Part shown: positions 43,608 through 51,935 of the stretch, one piece after another
Numbering within the stretch: the stretch's first letter is position 1
Layout of the letters: each line of letters starts with the position of its first letter
Assembly (NCBI RefSeq): GCF_014695775.1
Contig: NZ_JACJOX010000058.1
Location: 1 to 64,000, forward strand
Direction of reading: 5' to 3'
DNA length: 64,000 bases
Origin: Leptolyngbya sp. FACHB-60
GTDB lineage: Bacteria; Cyanobacteriota; Cyanobacteriia; Phormidesmidales; Phormidesmidaceae
Program-made: the position numbers and the translations under genes
Notes under the pieces: generated by a model
What the model was told of the DNA's origin: nothing
The model's database searches: none
Seen by the model: the letters and a program-made list of their open reading frames with translations, nothing else

Positions 43608-44888
43608 CTACGAACCCATCGCTACTTCGTTGACGGTCTGTAGTGCACGGAGCGGGCTGGCTCCAGATCGAGCAGCAACCTGCTCTGCCAGATATTCAGC
43701 GTCGCGGGCAATGCCAGAGAACCGGGCAGAACCCCAGGTGTAGAGCCACGGCAGGCCGAGAAAATATAGCCCTGGCACGGTAGTAACTCCTCGGCGGTGG
43801 CCAGGATAACCCTGCCCGTCAAACACGGGCAGCTCAACCCAGCTAAAGTCTAGGCCGTAGCCGATGCACCAAATCACCGAGGTGATATTGGCGGCGCGAT
43901 AGTCGATTCCGGTATCAACAATCTCCGGCTCCCAAACGGGCTGATAGGGCGGGTCTACAGGGGCGTCAATGCTGTTCTTCTCAAGGTAGGTGTCGATGGT
44001 GCGCTTAATGCTTTCGGCGACGGCGTCGGCTTGGTCGAGATTTTTCTTCAGGTCGTCGCTAAATGTCAGCTGGGTGCCCTGAATATCCGTCAGCCGCCCG
44101 TGCAGCCCCATGCCCTGTAAGGCAAAGTGGCGCAGATCAATTTCGCGCCCGCCGCCGCGTCCGGTGACGTAGTGGTTGGTCTTGTGGCGCACGGTCTCTT
44201 TCTGCGGGTGGTCGTCAATGGCTAGGTCGTAGTAGCCCATTTGGTCGAGCCATTCCACCACATCTTTGCATCGGTAGCGGCGGGGCGATCGCGGCGCACC
44301 CCCCACGCATAGATGCACCTTTCGGCCTGCCAGATGCAAGTCTTCGGCAATCTGGCAGCCCGACTGCCCAGTGCCCACTACCAATACGGCTCCCTTCGGC
44401 AACGACTCAGGGTTGCGATATTCTGCCGAGTGCAGTTGCACAATATCGGGAGCCAGACGCTCTGCCAACCGAGGAATTTTGGGGGTGTGGTAGCCACCCG
44501 TGGCCACCACCACTTGATTGGCGGTAAAGATGCCCTGGTTGGTCACCACCTCAAAGCCGCCGCCCTTGGGCTGGCGCACCCGTTCTACTCTGACTCCGGT
44601 TTTGAGCGGCAGGTCAAAGTGGTTGGCGTAGCGCTCGATATACTCCACGATCGCATCGCGGCCCATAAACCCCTCAGGGTCATCGCCGGGGTAGGGAAAG
44701 CCGGGTAGCTGGCACTGCCAGTTGGGCGTGACCAGGCAGAACGAATCCCACCGCTTGGTGCGCCAGGAGTGGGCGACCTGGTGCTGTTCAAAAATAATGT
44801 GGTCAATGCCTAGGCGACTGAGGCAGTAGCTAATCGACAGCCCTGCTTGGCCGCCGCCGATCACAATTACGCCGTAGTGCATAGTCAT
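43608..44888 (-). CDS. MSMEG_0569-type flavin-dependent oxidoreductase (Nit1C cluster)
   Basis: 426 residues with two Rossmann motifs, VIGGGQAGLSISYCL (FAD) near residue 9 and VVGTGQSGCQIAEDL (NADPH) near residue 168, the layout of flavin-containing monooxygenases. FEQHQVAHSWRTKRWDSFCLVTPNWQCQLPG and the C-terminal VPGLYFLGLPWLYTWGSARF are features of the MSMEG_0569 subfamily that accompanies Nit1C clusters. The substrate is unknown. Transcribed divergently from the rest of the cluster, with an NtcA-activated promoter (44934-44975) directly upstream. Confidence 0.85.
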   Translation of the reverse strand: MTMHYGVIVIGGGQAGLSISYCLSRLGIDHIIFEQHQVAHSWRTKRWDSFCLVTPNWQCQLPGFPYPGDDPEGFMGRDAIVEYIERYANHFDLPLKTGVRVERVRQPKGGGFEVVTNQGIFTANQVVVATGGYHTPKIPRLAERLAPDIVQLHSAEYRNPESLPKGAVLVVGTGQSGCQIAEDLHLAGRKVHLCVGGAPRSPRRYRCKDVVEWLDQMGYYDLAIDDHPQKETVRHKTNHYVTGRGGGREIDLRHFALQGMGLHGRLTDIQGTQLTFSDDLKKNLDQADAVAESIKRTIDTYLEKNSIDAPVDPPYQPVWEPEIVDTGIDYRAANITSVIWCIGYGLDFSWVELPVFDGQGYPGHRRGVTTVPGLYFLGLPWLYTWGSARFSGIARDAEYLAEQVAARSGASPLRALQTVNEVAMGS

Positions 44889-44933
44889 ACTGTCGGTCCT
44901 AAAAATGGTGTGGGGTGAGTCGTTCTTTCCCGT

Positions 44934-44975
44934 ACCCTAGGCCGTTGCTCAGGGGATGCTTGTAACCCCGGCTAC
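44934..44975 (-). promoter_or_regulatory. NtcA-activated promoter for the flavin oxidoreductase
   Basis: On the minus strand GTA-N8-TAC (44975-44962) is followed after exactly 22 bp by TAGGGT (44939-44934), the canonical spacing GTAN8TAC-N22-TAN3T of NtcA-activated promoters. The start codon is about 45 nt further on. The site is palindromic; on the plus strand no good -10 lies 22 bp downstream, although TAGTGG sits at 44996-45001. Confidence 0.75.
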
Positions 44976-45062
44976 CGAAAGCCTTGATCTAGCGCTAGTG
45001 GCAGGGAGGGTAGGTGCGATCGCCCTGCCCCGCCCTCGTCTAGCGTAAATTTGACCTGCCTA

Positions 45063-45080
45063 CCTATCGAAAGTGATAGG
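45063..45080. promoter_or_regulatory. Inverted repeat upstream of the Sll0783-like gene
   Basis: CCTATC and GATAGG flank six bases, a perfect 6-bp inverted repeat about 180 bp before the start at 45258. It may be an operator for the nitrilase operon. The gap 44889-45257 holds no ORF of note. Confidence 0.35.
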
Positions 45081-45257
45081 GGTATCCCTGTGACCAAGAC
45101 CTCAAATTAGCGATTTGCAGCCGCGCCCCTGTTGATTAGGTCAGACCGCCAAGGTTTGTAGTTGCTGATACGGGAGCCGCCTGCGATCGCCCGTAAGGTG
45201 CTGAGACATGCAGCCAGACATGCCGCGCTGCCAGCAACTTTGCAAGGAACTGAATCT

Positions 45258-45740
45258 ATGCCTGAAGTAACTTTGCCAGCCCACCAGGCTGGGGATTTTT
45301 TGGTTGATTACGAAGAGAAAGTATTTCCCGATGTGCAGGCCGAACCCGGCGAAAAAGCCCTGATCACCTTCCACACGGTGGCCTTTGAAGGATCCATTGG
45401 CCTGGTGAACCTGCTCCAATCTACTCGCCTGATTCGCAAGGGCTTTGACACCTCGATACTGCTCTACGGCCCTGGGGTCACCCTAGGCGTGCAGCGCGGC
45501 TTCCCCAAGCTGGGCGATGAAGCCTTCCCTGGTCACATGGCGATGAACAACCAAATCGTCAAGGTGATGGAGCTGGGCGGTAAGGTCTACGCCTGCCGCT
45601 TTGCCCTCCAGGCCCTCTACGGCCACGGCGAACCTTCCCTCATCCCCGGCATTCGCCCCATCAACCCCCTCGACGTGCTTGACCTCGTGCTCATGCACCG
45701 CAAGGAAGGAGCCTTCATCCTCGACACCTGGACCATGTAG
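45258..45740 (+). CDS. MSMEG_0572/Sll0783-family nitrogen-starvation protein
   Basis: 160 residues from ATG 45258, chosen because AAGGAAC lies just upstream; the frame is open from 45162. The protein has a DsrE-like look: ALITFHTVAFEGSIGLVNLLQST, then TSILLYGPGVTLGVQRGFPKLGDEAF and a helix ending in KVYACRFALQALYG. Its Synechocystis relative Sll0783 is strongly induced by nitrogen starvation and needed for normal polyhydroxybutyrate build-up. It heads the Nit1C operon. Confidence 0.88.
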   Translation: MPEVTLPAHQAGDFLVDYEEKVFPDVQAEPGEKALITFHTVAFEGSIGLVNLLQSTRLIRKGFDTSILLYGPGVTLGVQRGFPKLGDEAFPGHMAMNNQIVKVMELGGKVYACRFALQALYGHGEPSLIPGIRPINPLDVLDLVLMHRKEGAFILDTWTM

Positions 45741-45760
45741 AGACTGGTCAGCCTGCGTAG

Positions 45761-45777
45761 GGTAGGCACTGCCTACC
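45761..45777. repeat. Palindromic intergenic repeat, copy 3
   Basis: GGTAGGCA, one base, TGCCTACC, 8-bp arms, preceded by GTAG. It shares the plan of copies 1 and 2 with G/A changes compensated on both arms. Located between the Sll0783-like gene and the nitrilase. Confidence 0.65.
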
Positions 45778-45802
45778 ACCCCTCCTCCCACCACCCAATC
45801 CT

Positions 45803-46849
45803 ATGGATTACACCAAAACCATTCGAGCCGCCGCCGCGCAGATCAGCCCTGTGCTATTTAGCTGCGACGGCACCACCGAGAAGGTCCTGGAGACGATCGC
45901 CCAGGCGGCCCAATCCGGGGTGAAGCTCATCGTCTTTCCAGAAACCTTTATCCCCTACTACCCCTATTTCTCATTTGTGCAGCCGCCGGTGCTCATGGGT
46001 AAAGAGCACATGCGGCTGTACGAAGAGGCCGTGGTAGTGCCGGGGCCGGTGACCGATGCGGTGGGCCGGGCGGCGCGGTCCTACGGCATGGTGGTGGTGC
46101 TGGGGGTGAACGAGCGGGAAGCCGGCTCGATCTACAACACCCAGCTGATCTTTGACGCTGACGGCACCCTGGTGCTGAAGCGGCGCAAAATCACCCCCAC
46201 CTATCATGAACGCATGGTCTGGGGACAGGGGGATGGGGCCGGGCTGCGGGTGGTAGAAACGGCGGTGGGGCGCGTCGGGGCGCTGGCTTGCTGGGAGCAC
46301 TATAATCCCCTCGCCCGCTACGCGCTGATGACCCAGAACGAGCAGATTCACTGCGGTCAGTTTCCAGGGTCAATGGTGGGGCAGATTTTTGGTGACCAAA
46401 TGGAGGTCACCATGCGCCACCACGCTCTAGAATCGGGCTGTTTTGTGGTTAACGCCACCGGCTGGCTCACGCCAGAGCAAAAGCAGCAGATTACCACTGA
46501 TGGGGGGATGCACCGAGTGCTGTCGGGAGGGTGCTACACCGCCATTATCAGTCCTGAAGGGGTACCCCTGTGCGAACCCATTACTGAAGGGGAGGGGCTG
46601 GCGATCGCCGATCTCGACTTCTCCTTGATCACCAAGCGCAAGCGCATGATGGACTCGGTGGGTCACTATGCCCGCCCCGACCTGCTGCGCCTGCGGTTGA
46701 ATGCTGAACCCTGGTCGGTGGTAGAAACGACTGCGCAAGCGGCACAGGTTTTTTCCAGCGTGAACGGAGCCTCGCAGACTGCCCCAGCGTTGACAGACGA
46801 AGCAGCCGTTGGCCTACCCCCCAACAGCCTTGGTCTGCCAACCTCATAG
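45803..46849 (+). CDS. Nit1-type nitrilase (Nit1C cluster)
   Basis: 348 residues of the nitrilase branch of the carbon-nitrogen hydrolases. The catalytic triad is Glu47 (VFPETFIPYYP), Lys129 (LKRRKITPTYHE) and Cys163 (ACWEHYNPLARY). Nitrilases convert nitriles to acids and ammonia. In Nit1C clusters of cyanide-using bacteria the corresponding gene is needed for growth on cyanide; the natural substrate in cyanobacteria is unknown. It lies 62 nt after the Sll0783-like gene. The C-terminal 45 residues are low-complexity. Confidence 0.92.
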   Translation: MDYTKTIRAAAAQISPVLFSCDGTTEKVLETIAQAAQSGVKLIVFPETFIPYYPYFSFVQPPVLMGKEHMRLYEEAVVVPGPVTDAVGRAARSYGMVVVLGVNEREAGSIYNTQLIFDADGTLVLKRRKITPTYHERMVWGQGDGAGLRVVETAVGRVGALACWEHYNPLARYALMTQNEQIHCGQFPGSMVGQIFGDQMEVTMRHHALESGCFVVNATGWLTPEQKQQITTDGGMHRVLSGGCYTAIISPEGVPLCEPITEGEGLAIADLDFSLITKRKRMMDSVGHYARPDLLRLRLNAEPWSVVETTAQAAQVFSSVNGASQTAPALTDEAAVGLPPNSLGLPTS

Positions 46850-46945
46850 GTCAAAATTTTTGCAGCTCAATAGATATGTGCCCGCTAGCCAGTTGTTAGC
46901 GGCCGTGATTGACGCAGGTTTTTATCGGGTATTGAACATCAGGCC

Positions 46946-48034
46946 ATGAACAAGCAGCGGTTGATTACAGAGTTACAAACCCACGGGCTGCGGCTGGTGG
47001 AATCTACCCCTGGAGCAGCAGGGCGGCGAGGTGGAGCAGGCCCCTCTGACCACCGCGCCATCACCATCGACGGCACCACCGTCATGGTGCCGGTCTACAC
47101 TGACAGCGCCGCCCGCTCTCCCTACACCCTCAGAGCTACCGCTGCCAGCCCCCTGCATATAGAGGCTTCGGGGGAAGCTATCACCCCCATCGACGTGCCC
47201 AACGCACCCAGATTCTACGGTCTGACCACCGCCGATGGTATTCCCTACTCGAAAATTGCCCTGCTCCACGGGTGCGATGTGCTGGCTACTACGGTGCAGC
47301 AGACCTGCATGCGCTATCGCGACCCGGCTACAGCCTGCCAATTCTGCGCCATCGAAAAATCCCTAGATGCGGGGCGCACCATTGCCCGCAAAACGCCCCA
47401 ACAACTCGCCGAGGTAGCCGAAGCTGCCGTGCGCCTAGATGGGGTAACCAACATGATTATGACGACGGGGACGCCGAATACGAGCGATCGTGGCGCTGCC
47501 TACCTAACCGAATGCGCTGCCGCCATTCGCCAGCGGGTACCAGACTTGCCGATTCAGGCCCAGTGCGAACCCCCCGACGACTTCGCCTGGTTCGGCCGCA
47601 TGAAGGCGGCGGGCGTCGACAGTCTGGGCATGCACCTGGAGGCGGTGGATCCTGACGTGCGAGCCAAAATTATGCCCGGCAAGGCAGAGGTTCCCCTCAC
47701 CGTCTACTTTGCGGCCTTTGAGGCGGCGGTGAAGGTGTTTGGCTGGGGTCAGGTGAGTACCTACTTGCTGGCGGGCCTGGGCGACAGTTTAGAAACCCTG
47801 GTGGAAGCGAGCGATCGCCTCATTCAAATGGGCGTGTACCCCTTCGTGGTGCCCTTTGTCCCCATTGGTGAAACGCCGCTGGCGCACCATCCTTCCCCCA
47901 GCAGCGAGTTTATGTTCACCCTCTACCAGCGGGTGGGGGCACTACTGAAGCAGTCGGGCATGGCCTCGGCAGATATGAAGGCAGGCTGCGCTAAGTGTGG
48001 AGCCTGTTCAGCGTTGTCTACCTTTGAGGGTTAA
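46946..48034 (+). CDS. MSMEG_0568-family radical SAM protein (Nit1C cluster)
   Basis: 362 residues. The iron-sulfur cysteines are Cys121, Cys131 and Cys134 (CMRYRDPATACQFC), a C-X9-C-X2-C spacing in place of the usual CX3CX2C, as in this family. The barrel continues with MIMTTGTPNTSDRG and a SAM-binding-like VDSLGMHLEAVDP. A second cysteine group, Cys348, Cys351, Cys354, ends the protein. The reaction is unknown. Its stop overlaps the GNAT start (TAATG). Confidence 0.87.
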   Translation: MNKQRLITELQTHGLRLVESTPGAAGRRGGAGPSDHRAITIDGTTVMVPVYTDSAARSPYTLRATAASPLHIEASGEAITPIDVPNAPRFYGLTTADGIPYSKIALLHGCDVLATTVQQTCMRYRDPATACQFCAIEKSLDAGRTIARKTPQQLAEVAEAAVRLDGVTNMIMTTGTPNTSDRGAAYLTECAAAIRQRVPDLPIQAQCEPPDDFAWFGRMKAAGVDSLGMHLEAVDPDVRAKIMPGKAEVPLTVYFAAFEAAVKVFGWGQVSTYLLAGLGDSLETLVEASDRLIQMGVYPFVVPFVPIGETPLAHHPSPSSEFMFTLYQRVGALLKQSGMASADMKAGCAKCGACSALSTFEG

Positions 48035-48555
48035 TGACTATGGCTCTCCATCGCTATAGCTTTGAACTGGCTCAATTGCCTCATGATCTAGAGGGCTACT
48101 TTGCCCTACGTCAGGCTATTTTCTGCGAAGAACAGGGGCTTTTTGATCACGACGATGCTGACACCCTTGATGGCGTCGCCTATCCCATCGTTGCCATCGA
48201 CCACGAGTCAGCGCTAGAGAATCGAGTGGTTGGCGTTGTGCGCATTTACGAGAAATCGCCTCGGCTTTGGTACGGCGGACGGTTAGGAGTGCATCCCAAC
48301 TATCGCCGGGTGGGGCGTATCGGCAAAGGACTGATTCACAAAGCGGTGACGACAGCGAATACCTGGGGTTGCGATCGCTTTCTCGCCACCGTGCAAGAGC
48401 AAAACGTCCGCTTCTTTCAGCGACTCCACTGGAACTCGTTAGAGGAGATGGTGTTGTGCGATCGCGACCACCACCTGATGGAAGCCGATCTGGCCCACTA
48501 TCCCCCCGGTGACGAGGTGCGGCCTGGGTTGGCAGGGCTGCTGCAAGTGTCTTGA
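48034..48555 (+). CDS. MSMEG_0567/Sll0786-family N-acetyltransferase (Nit1C cluster)
   Basis: 173 residues of GNAT fold. YFALRQAIFCEEQGLF at the start, then VVGVVRIYE, and GGRLGVHPNYRRVGRIGKGLIHKA containing the acetyl-CoA loop; NVRFFQRLHWNSLEEMVL ends the fold. ATG 48034 shares one base with the radical SAM stop; ATG 48040 is an alternative. Substrate unknown, presumably an intermediate of the cluster. Confidence 0.87.
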   Translation: MTMALHRYSFELAQLPHDLEGYFALRQAIFCEEQGLFDHDDADTLDGVAYPIVAIDHESALENRVVGVVRIYEKSPRLWYGGRLGVHPNYRRVGRIGKGLIHKAVTTANTWGCDRFLATVQEQNVRFFQRLHWNSLEEMVLCDRDHHLMEADLAHYPPGDEVRPGLAGLLQVS

Positions 48556-48736
48556 GGATTGGATGGGTGGATGAGTGGATGGGTAGGGAGTTAGGGGGTT
48601 AAGAGGCGGGAAAGCAACGCAAGGATAGAGAAGACATTAAAGCTAGGGTTGAGAACTAAACCTAGTTCATTGCCACTCACGGTTCCATTGGCAAAACAGA
48701 GGTCTAAACCGATGATCGATCAATCCTTTCCGTGAG

Positions 48737-48762
48737 GAGAAGGGCGGCGGAACGCCCTTCTC
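48737..48762. repeat. Perfect 10-bp hairpin inside the Nit1C operon
   Basis: GAGAAGGGCG (48737-48746) and CGCCCTTCTC (48753-48762) enclose GCGGAA. No T-run follows. It sits in the 308-bp gap 48556-48863 between the GNAT and AIR-synthase-like genes. The gap also has TGGATGGGTGGATGAGTGGATG at its left end as short G-rich direct repeats and no ORF of its own. Confidence 0.6.
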
Positions 48763-48863
48763 GTAGGCCGAAGGACGTGCGGAGCCGGGGGTCTGGGGCC
48801 AGCGAAATGGCCCCCGCAGTAGATCTGGTTTGTGAACAACTACCTCTGTCAGCAATACATTCC

Positions 48864-49901
48864 ATGCCTCACCAAGTAGCCTCTATTTCAAGCATCCCTC
48901 AAGCATTTGTGTCAGATGAGCTAAAGCTATGGGAATTAGCCGCTGAACTGCGGCGATCGCTCGGCATTTTGCACAAACAAGACATTCAAACAGCGGCGGA
49001 TCGCCTGGGTGCTCACGTGCGTTCCACCACCCAGAAACCCATTCTGCTAGGAGACGACTGCGCCGCTATCCCAGACGGCGAGGGCTACCTGCTGCTAGCG
49101 GCAGAGGGCATGTGGCCCACCCTGGTGGAAACCGACCCCTGGTTTGCCGGCTGGTGCGCCGTAATGGTCAACGTCAGCGACATCTATGCGATGGGGGGCC
49201 GCCCGATCGCCGTAGTCGATACCATTTGGAGCCAGTCCCCAGAGGCTGTGGATCCTCTTTGGCAGGGCATGGTCGCGGCATCCCAAGCTTTTAACGTGCC
49301 TATTGTGGGAGGTCACACTAGCTGTCACAGCCCCTATGCAGCGCTGGCTGTTGCTATTTTGGGCCGCGCCAAACGTCTCATTACCAGCTTTAATGCTCAG
49401 CCTGGGGATGTGCTGCTCCACGTCACCGATATGCAGGGGCATATGCACCCTCAATACCCGTTTTGGAATGCAGCGACAGAGTGTGAGCGCGATCGCCTGC
49501 AAGCTAACCTAAATCTGCTGCCTGCCCTGGCTGAATCGGGCCTCTGCGACACCGGCAAAGACATCAGCATGGGCGGCATCGTCGGCACTACCCTCATGCT
49601 GCTGGAAACCTCGAATTGTGGCGCTGTGCTGGATTTAGGAGCGATCGCCCCGCCCCCCCAAGTAGACTTGCTGCCCTGGCTACTCAGCTTCCCCAGCTAC
49701 GGCTACCTGCTCAGTGTGCGCCCCCAAGCTGTAGCGAAAATACAGCCCCAGTTCCACAGCCGAGGATTAGTGTGCAACCCCGTGGGTAAAATTACTGAAG
49801 GCCAAACGCTCACCCTAAAACTAGGTGAGGCCTCGCTCTGCTTTTGGGACTTTGCCACCACAGCCCTCACCGGGTTTAGCGGCAGGGTCCATAAGGTCTA
49901 A
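48864..49901 (+). CDS. Sll0787-family AIR-synthase-like protein (Nit1C cluster)
   Basis: About 345 residues from ATG 48864; the frame is open from 48732, but that stretch crosses the hairpin and is not protein-like. The PurM/AIR-synthase fold shows LGDDCAAIPDGEGYLLLAAEG, MVNVSDIYAMGGRPIAVVDT, PIVGGHTS and TGKDISMGGIVGT. PurM-type enzymes activate an oxygen with ATP. Its reaction in the Nit1C pathway is unknown. The stop is one base before the glycosyltransferase start. Confidence 0.87.
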   Translation: MPHQVASISSIPQAFVSDELKLWELAAELRRSLGILHKQDIQTAADRLGAHVRSTTQKPILLGDDCAAIPDGEGYLLLAAEGMWPTLVETDPWFAGWCAVMVNVSDIYAMGGRPIAVVDTIWSQSPEAVDPLWQGMVAASQAFNVPIVGGHTSCHSPYAALAVAILGRAKRLITSFNAQPGDVLLHVTDMQGHMHPQYPFWNAATECERDRLQANLNLLPALAESGLCDTGKDISMGGIVGTTLMLLETSNCGAVLDLGAIAPPPQVDLLPWLLSFPSYGYLLSVRPQAVAKIQPQFHSRGLVCNPVGKITEGQTLTLKLGEASLCFWDFATTALTGFSGRVHKV

Positions 49902-49902
49902 C

Positions 49903-51078
49903 ATGGCTCAACCCCTCAAAATTGCGCTGCTCACCTACTCCACTAAGCTCAGGGGTAGCGTTGTGCACACTCTAGAGCTGGCAACAGCGCTCACCGATTT
50001 AGGGCATCAAGTTTGCGTTTACGCCCTTGATAAAGACGGTCGAGGCTTTGAGCGAGCGGTTCCAGCCAAAGTTCAGCTAGTACCTGCCGAGCCGCCCCCA
50101 GATGGCCTGCCGCCTAACCAGGCCACCGACGCGCTAATCCGCCAACGCATTCAAGAATTTGTTGATTACTTCTTGGCCTATCCCGAAGACCATCACGACA
50201 TCTACCACGCCCAAGACTGCATTGGAGCTAACGCCCTGGTGCAGCTGCGGCAGCAGGGCAGATTGCCCAATGTAGTGCGCACCGTTCACCACATCGAAGA
50301 CTACCCCAGCATCTATCTTCAGCACTGCCAAGATAAGTCGATTCGCGATCCAGATCTCTGCCTGTGCGTGAGCGATCGCTGGCACCAAGCCCTCCGCGAT
50401 CAGTACGGCATCGAATCCCCCAGAGTGCTCAACGGCGTAGACTTGAGACGCTTTTTCTCAAACCTTTCAGGTCAGGAAGATGCCCTTAAAGCTCGCTACG
50501 GCCTCACAGGTTCCCCTATCTATCTCACGATCGGTGGTATTGAGCCACGTAAGAATTCCCTGCGCTTGTTAGAGGCTTTTGCCCAAGTGCTGACTACCTA
50601 CCCCGAGGCTCAGCTAGTCATTGCCGGTGGCGCTACCCTATTTGACTACGAACCCTACCGGCAAGAATTTTTCGCCCTAGCTGAACACCTAGCGCAGCAG
50701 CACGGGCCATTGGTCGGTAAATCGGTAATTTTGGCCGGGGTAATTGCCGACGATGACCTGCCTGCTCTGTATCGCGCCGCTGACGTGTTTTGCTTTCCGT
50801 CTACCAAAGAGGGTTGGGGATTGGTGGTGCTAGAGGCGATCGCCTCAGGCTTACCCGTCATCACCGCCGATCAGCCCCCCTTCATCGAATTTCTCAGCTC
50901 AAACCAGGCTCTCTTAGTTAATCCTGACTCGGCCTCGGCCATTGCCGCTGCCATGCTTGCGGTGCTAGACCCTAGGGTGGCTGATCAGCTCGTCCAGCAT
51001 AGTCAGGCGGTGCTACCTAACTACACCTGGGGCAAATCGGCTAGCCTGCACCTAACCCACTACCAAACCTTGATATAG
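49903..51078 (+). CDS. MSMEG_0565-family glycosyltransferase (Nit1C cluster)
   Basis: 391 residues from ATG 49903, directly after the AIR-synthase-like stop. GT-B fold, family 4: LKIALLTYSTKLRGSVVHTLELATAL at the start, LTIGGIEPRKNSLRLLEAF at the domain linker, and the sugar-nucleotide region FCFPSTKEGWGLVVLEAIASGLPVI. Donor and acceptor are unknown. It completes the plus-strand part of the cluster. The small MSMEG_0570-type protein present in many Nit1C clusters was not found nearby. Confidence 0.87.
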   Translation: MAQPLKIALLTYSTKLRGSVVHTLELATALTDLGHQVCVYALDKDGRGFERAVPAKVQLVPAEPPPDGLPPNQATDALIRQRIQEFVDYFLAYPEDHHDIYHAQDCIGANALVQLRQQGRLPNVVRTVHHIEDYPSIYLQHCQDKSIRDPDLCLCVSDRWHQALRDQYGIESPRVLNGVDLRRFFSNLSGQEDALKARYGLTGSPIYLTIGGIEPRKNSLRLLEAFAQVLTTYPEAQLVIAGGATLFDYEPYRQEFFALAEHLAQQHGPLVGKSVILAGVIADDDLPALYRAADVFCFPSTKEGWGLVVLEAIASGLPVITADQPPFIEFLSSNQALLVNPDSASAIAAAMLAVLDPRVADQLVQHSQAVLPNYTWGKSASLHLTHYQTLI

Positions 51079-51247
51079 CGGTGGATTTGGCGCTCAAACC
51101 CCGCTCAGCAGAGGGAATTCTGACTACCATAGATGCAGGGCAGCCGCCGTTGATTAAAGAACGGTTGCCGGTCAAGTTTGGCAAAAACGAGTTTCTGGAA
51201 CCTGACTGGGTTCCAATTTATCTGTTCACCTCAAGAAGGTCGTCTGA

Positions 51248-51865
51248 GTGGCTGCTGCCATGGTCAATGCTGTTTCCACCCCTGCCCCTGCCGATACGCT
51301 GCCTCTAGTAGATGCTCCGCCCGATGAGGTGCAGCTCAGTTTGCCCGTCGATGAGCCTGCTCCTGAGCTGTTGACCATTCCCCCGGCAACGCTGGTTCTG
51401 GCGGCCCAAGACGTGCGTATGGTGCTGCGTGAGCAAAATGAGCAAAGCCAAATTTTGACCACCAAACTCAATATCTTGTTTGTGGCCAACGGGGCGTTGC
51501 TCACTAGCCTCAGCATTTCGCGGCTGCTGGTGAGTGGTAGCGTCTTTAGCATCGCCGAAATCATTGGGTTTTTGGCTAGCTTCTCGCTGCTGATGGGGGC
51601 GTTTTTGCCCCGCCAGGTGGCCGTTACCCCCAACTTAGAAGATCGTAAATTTTTAGAAACCTATCTGGCCTTGCCTGAGCAAGACTACCAGCTGCAAATG
51701 CTGGTCAACCTGTCTGAAACCTACAACGCCAACAAGCAGCGGCTTGAAGACACTTCGCAAAGCCTTAAATATGCGGCCTACACCATCTGGAGCACAACTG
51801 TTATCATGCTGGTACATATCCTGGTAATTTACGTGGCTACCGGGTCATCTTCTGAGTTAATCTAG
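51248..51865 (+). CDS. Three-TM protein, Pycsar/SLATT-like topology
   Basis: 205 residues from GTG 51248 (ATG 51260 possible). A Pro/Asp/Glu-rich start (1-45) is followed by QDVRMVLREQNEQSQILTTK, two membrane helices (about 75-92 and 100-120), a cytoplasmic helical stretch (about 125-180) with YLALPEQDYQLQMLVNL, and a third helix (about 178-200). I do not recognise a named family. The 2+1 helix plan with a helical cytosolic insert is that of PycTM/DUF5706 and SLATT effectors. No cyclase lies next to it. A gap of 70 nt separates it from the acidic ORF downstream. Confidence 0.6.
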   Translation: MAAAMVNAVSTPAPADTLPLVDAPPDEVQLSLPVDEPAPELLTIPPATLVLAAQDVRMVLREQNEQSQILTTKLNILFVANGALLTSLSISRLLVSGSVFSIAEIIGFLASFSLLMGAFLPRQVAVTPNLEDRKFLETYLALPEQDYQLQMLVNLSETYNANKQRLEDTSQSLKYAAYTIWSTTVIMLVHILVIYVATGSSSELI

Positions 51866-51935
51866 CGCCAGTCTAGAGACTCTAGCTAGAAGCTCTGGCT
51901 CTAACGTTTTTGACCGCATTTAGCGGGAAACCAGT

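Noticed and set aside
51081..51308. 75-residue plus-strand ORF after the glycosyltransferase, considered as the missing MSMEG_0570-type protein
   Set aside because: No resemblance to that family, GTG start without a Shine-Dalgarno, and it overlaps the start of the three-TM gene.
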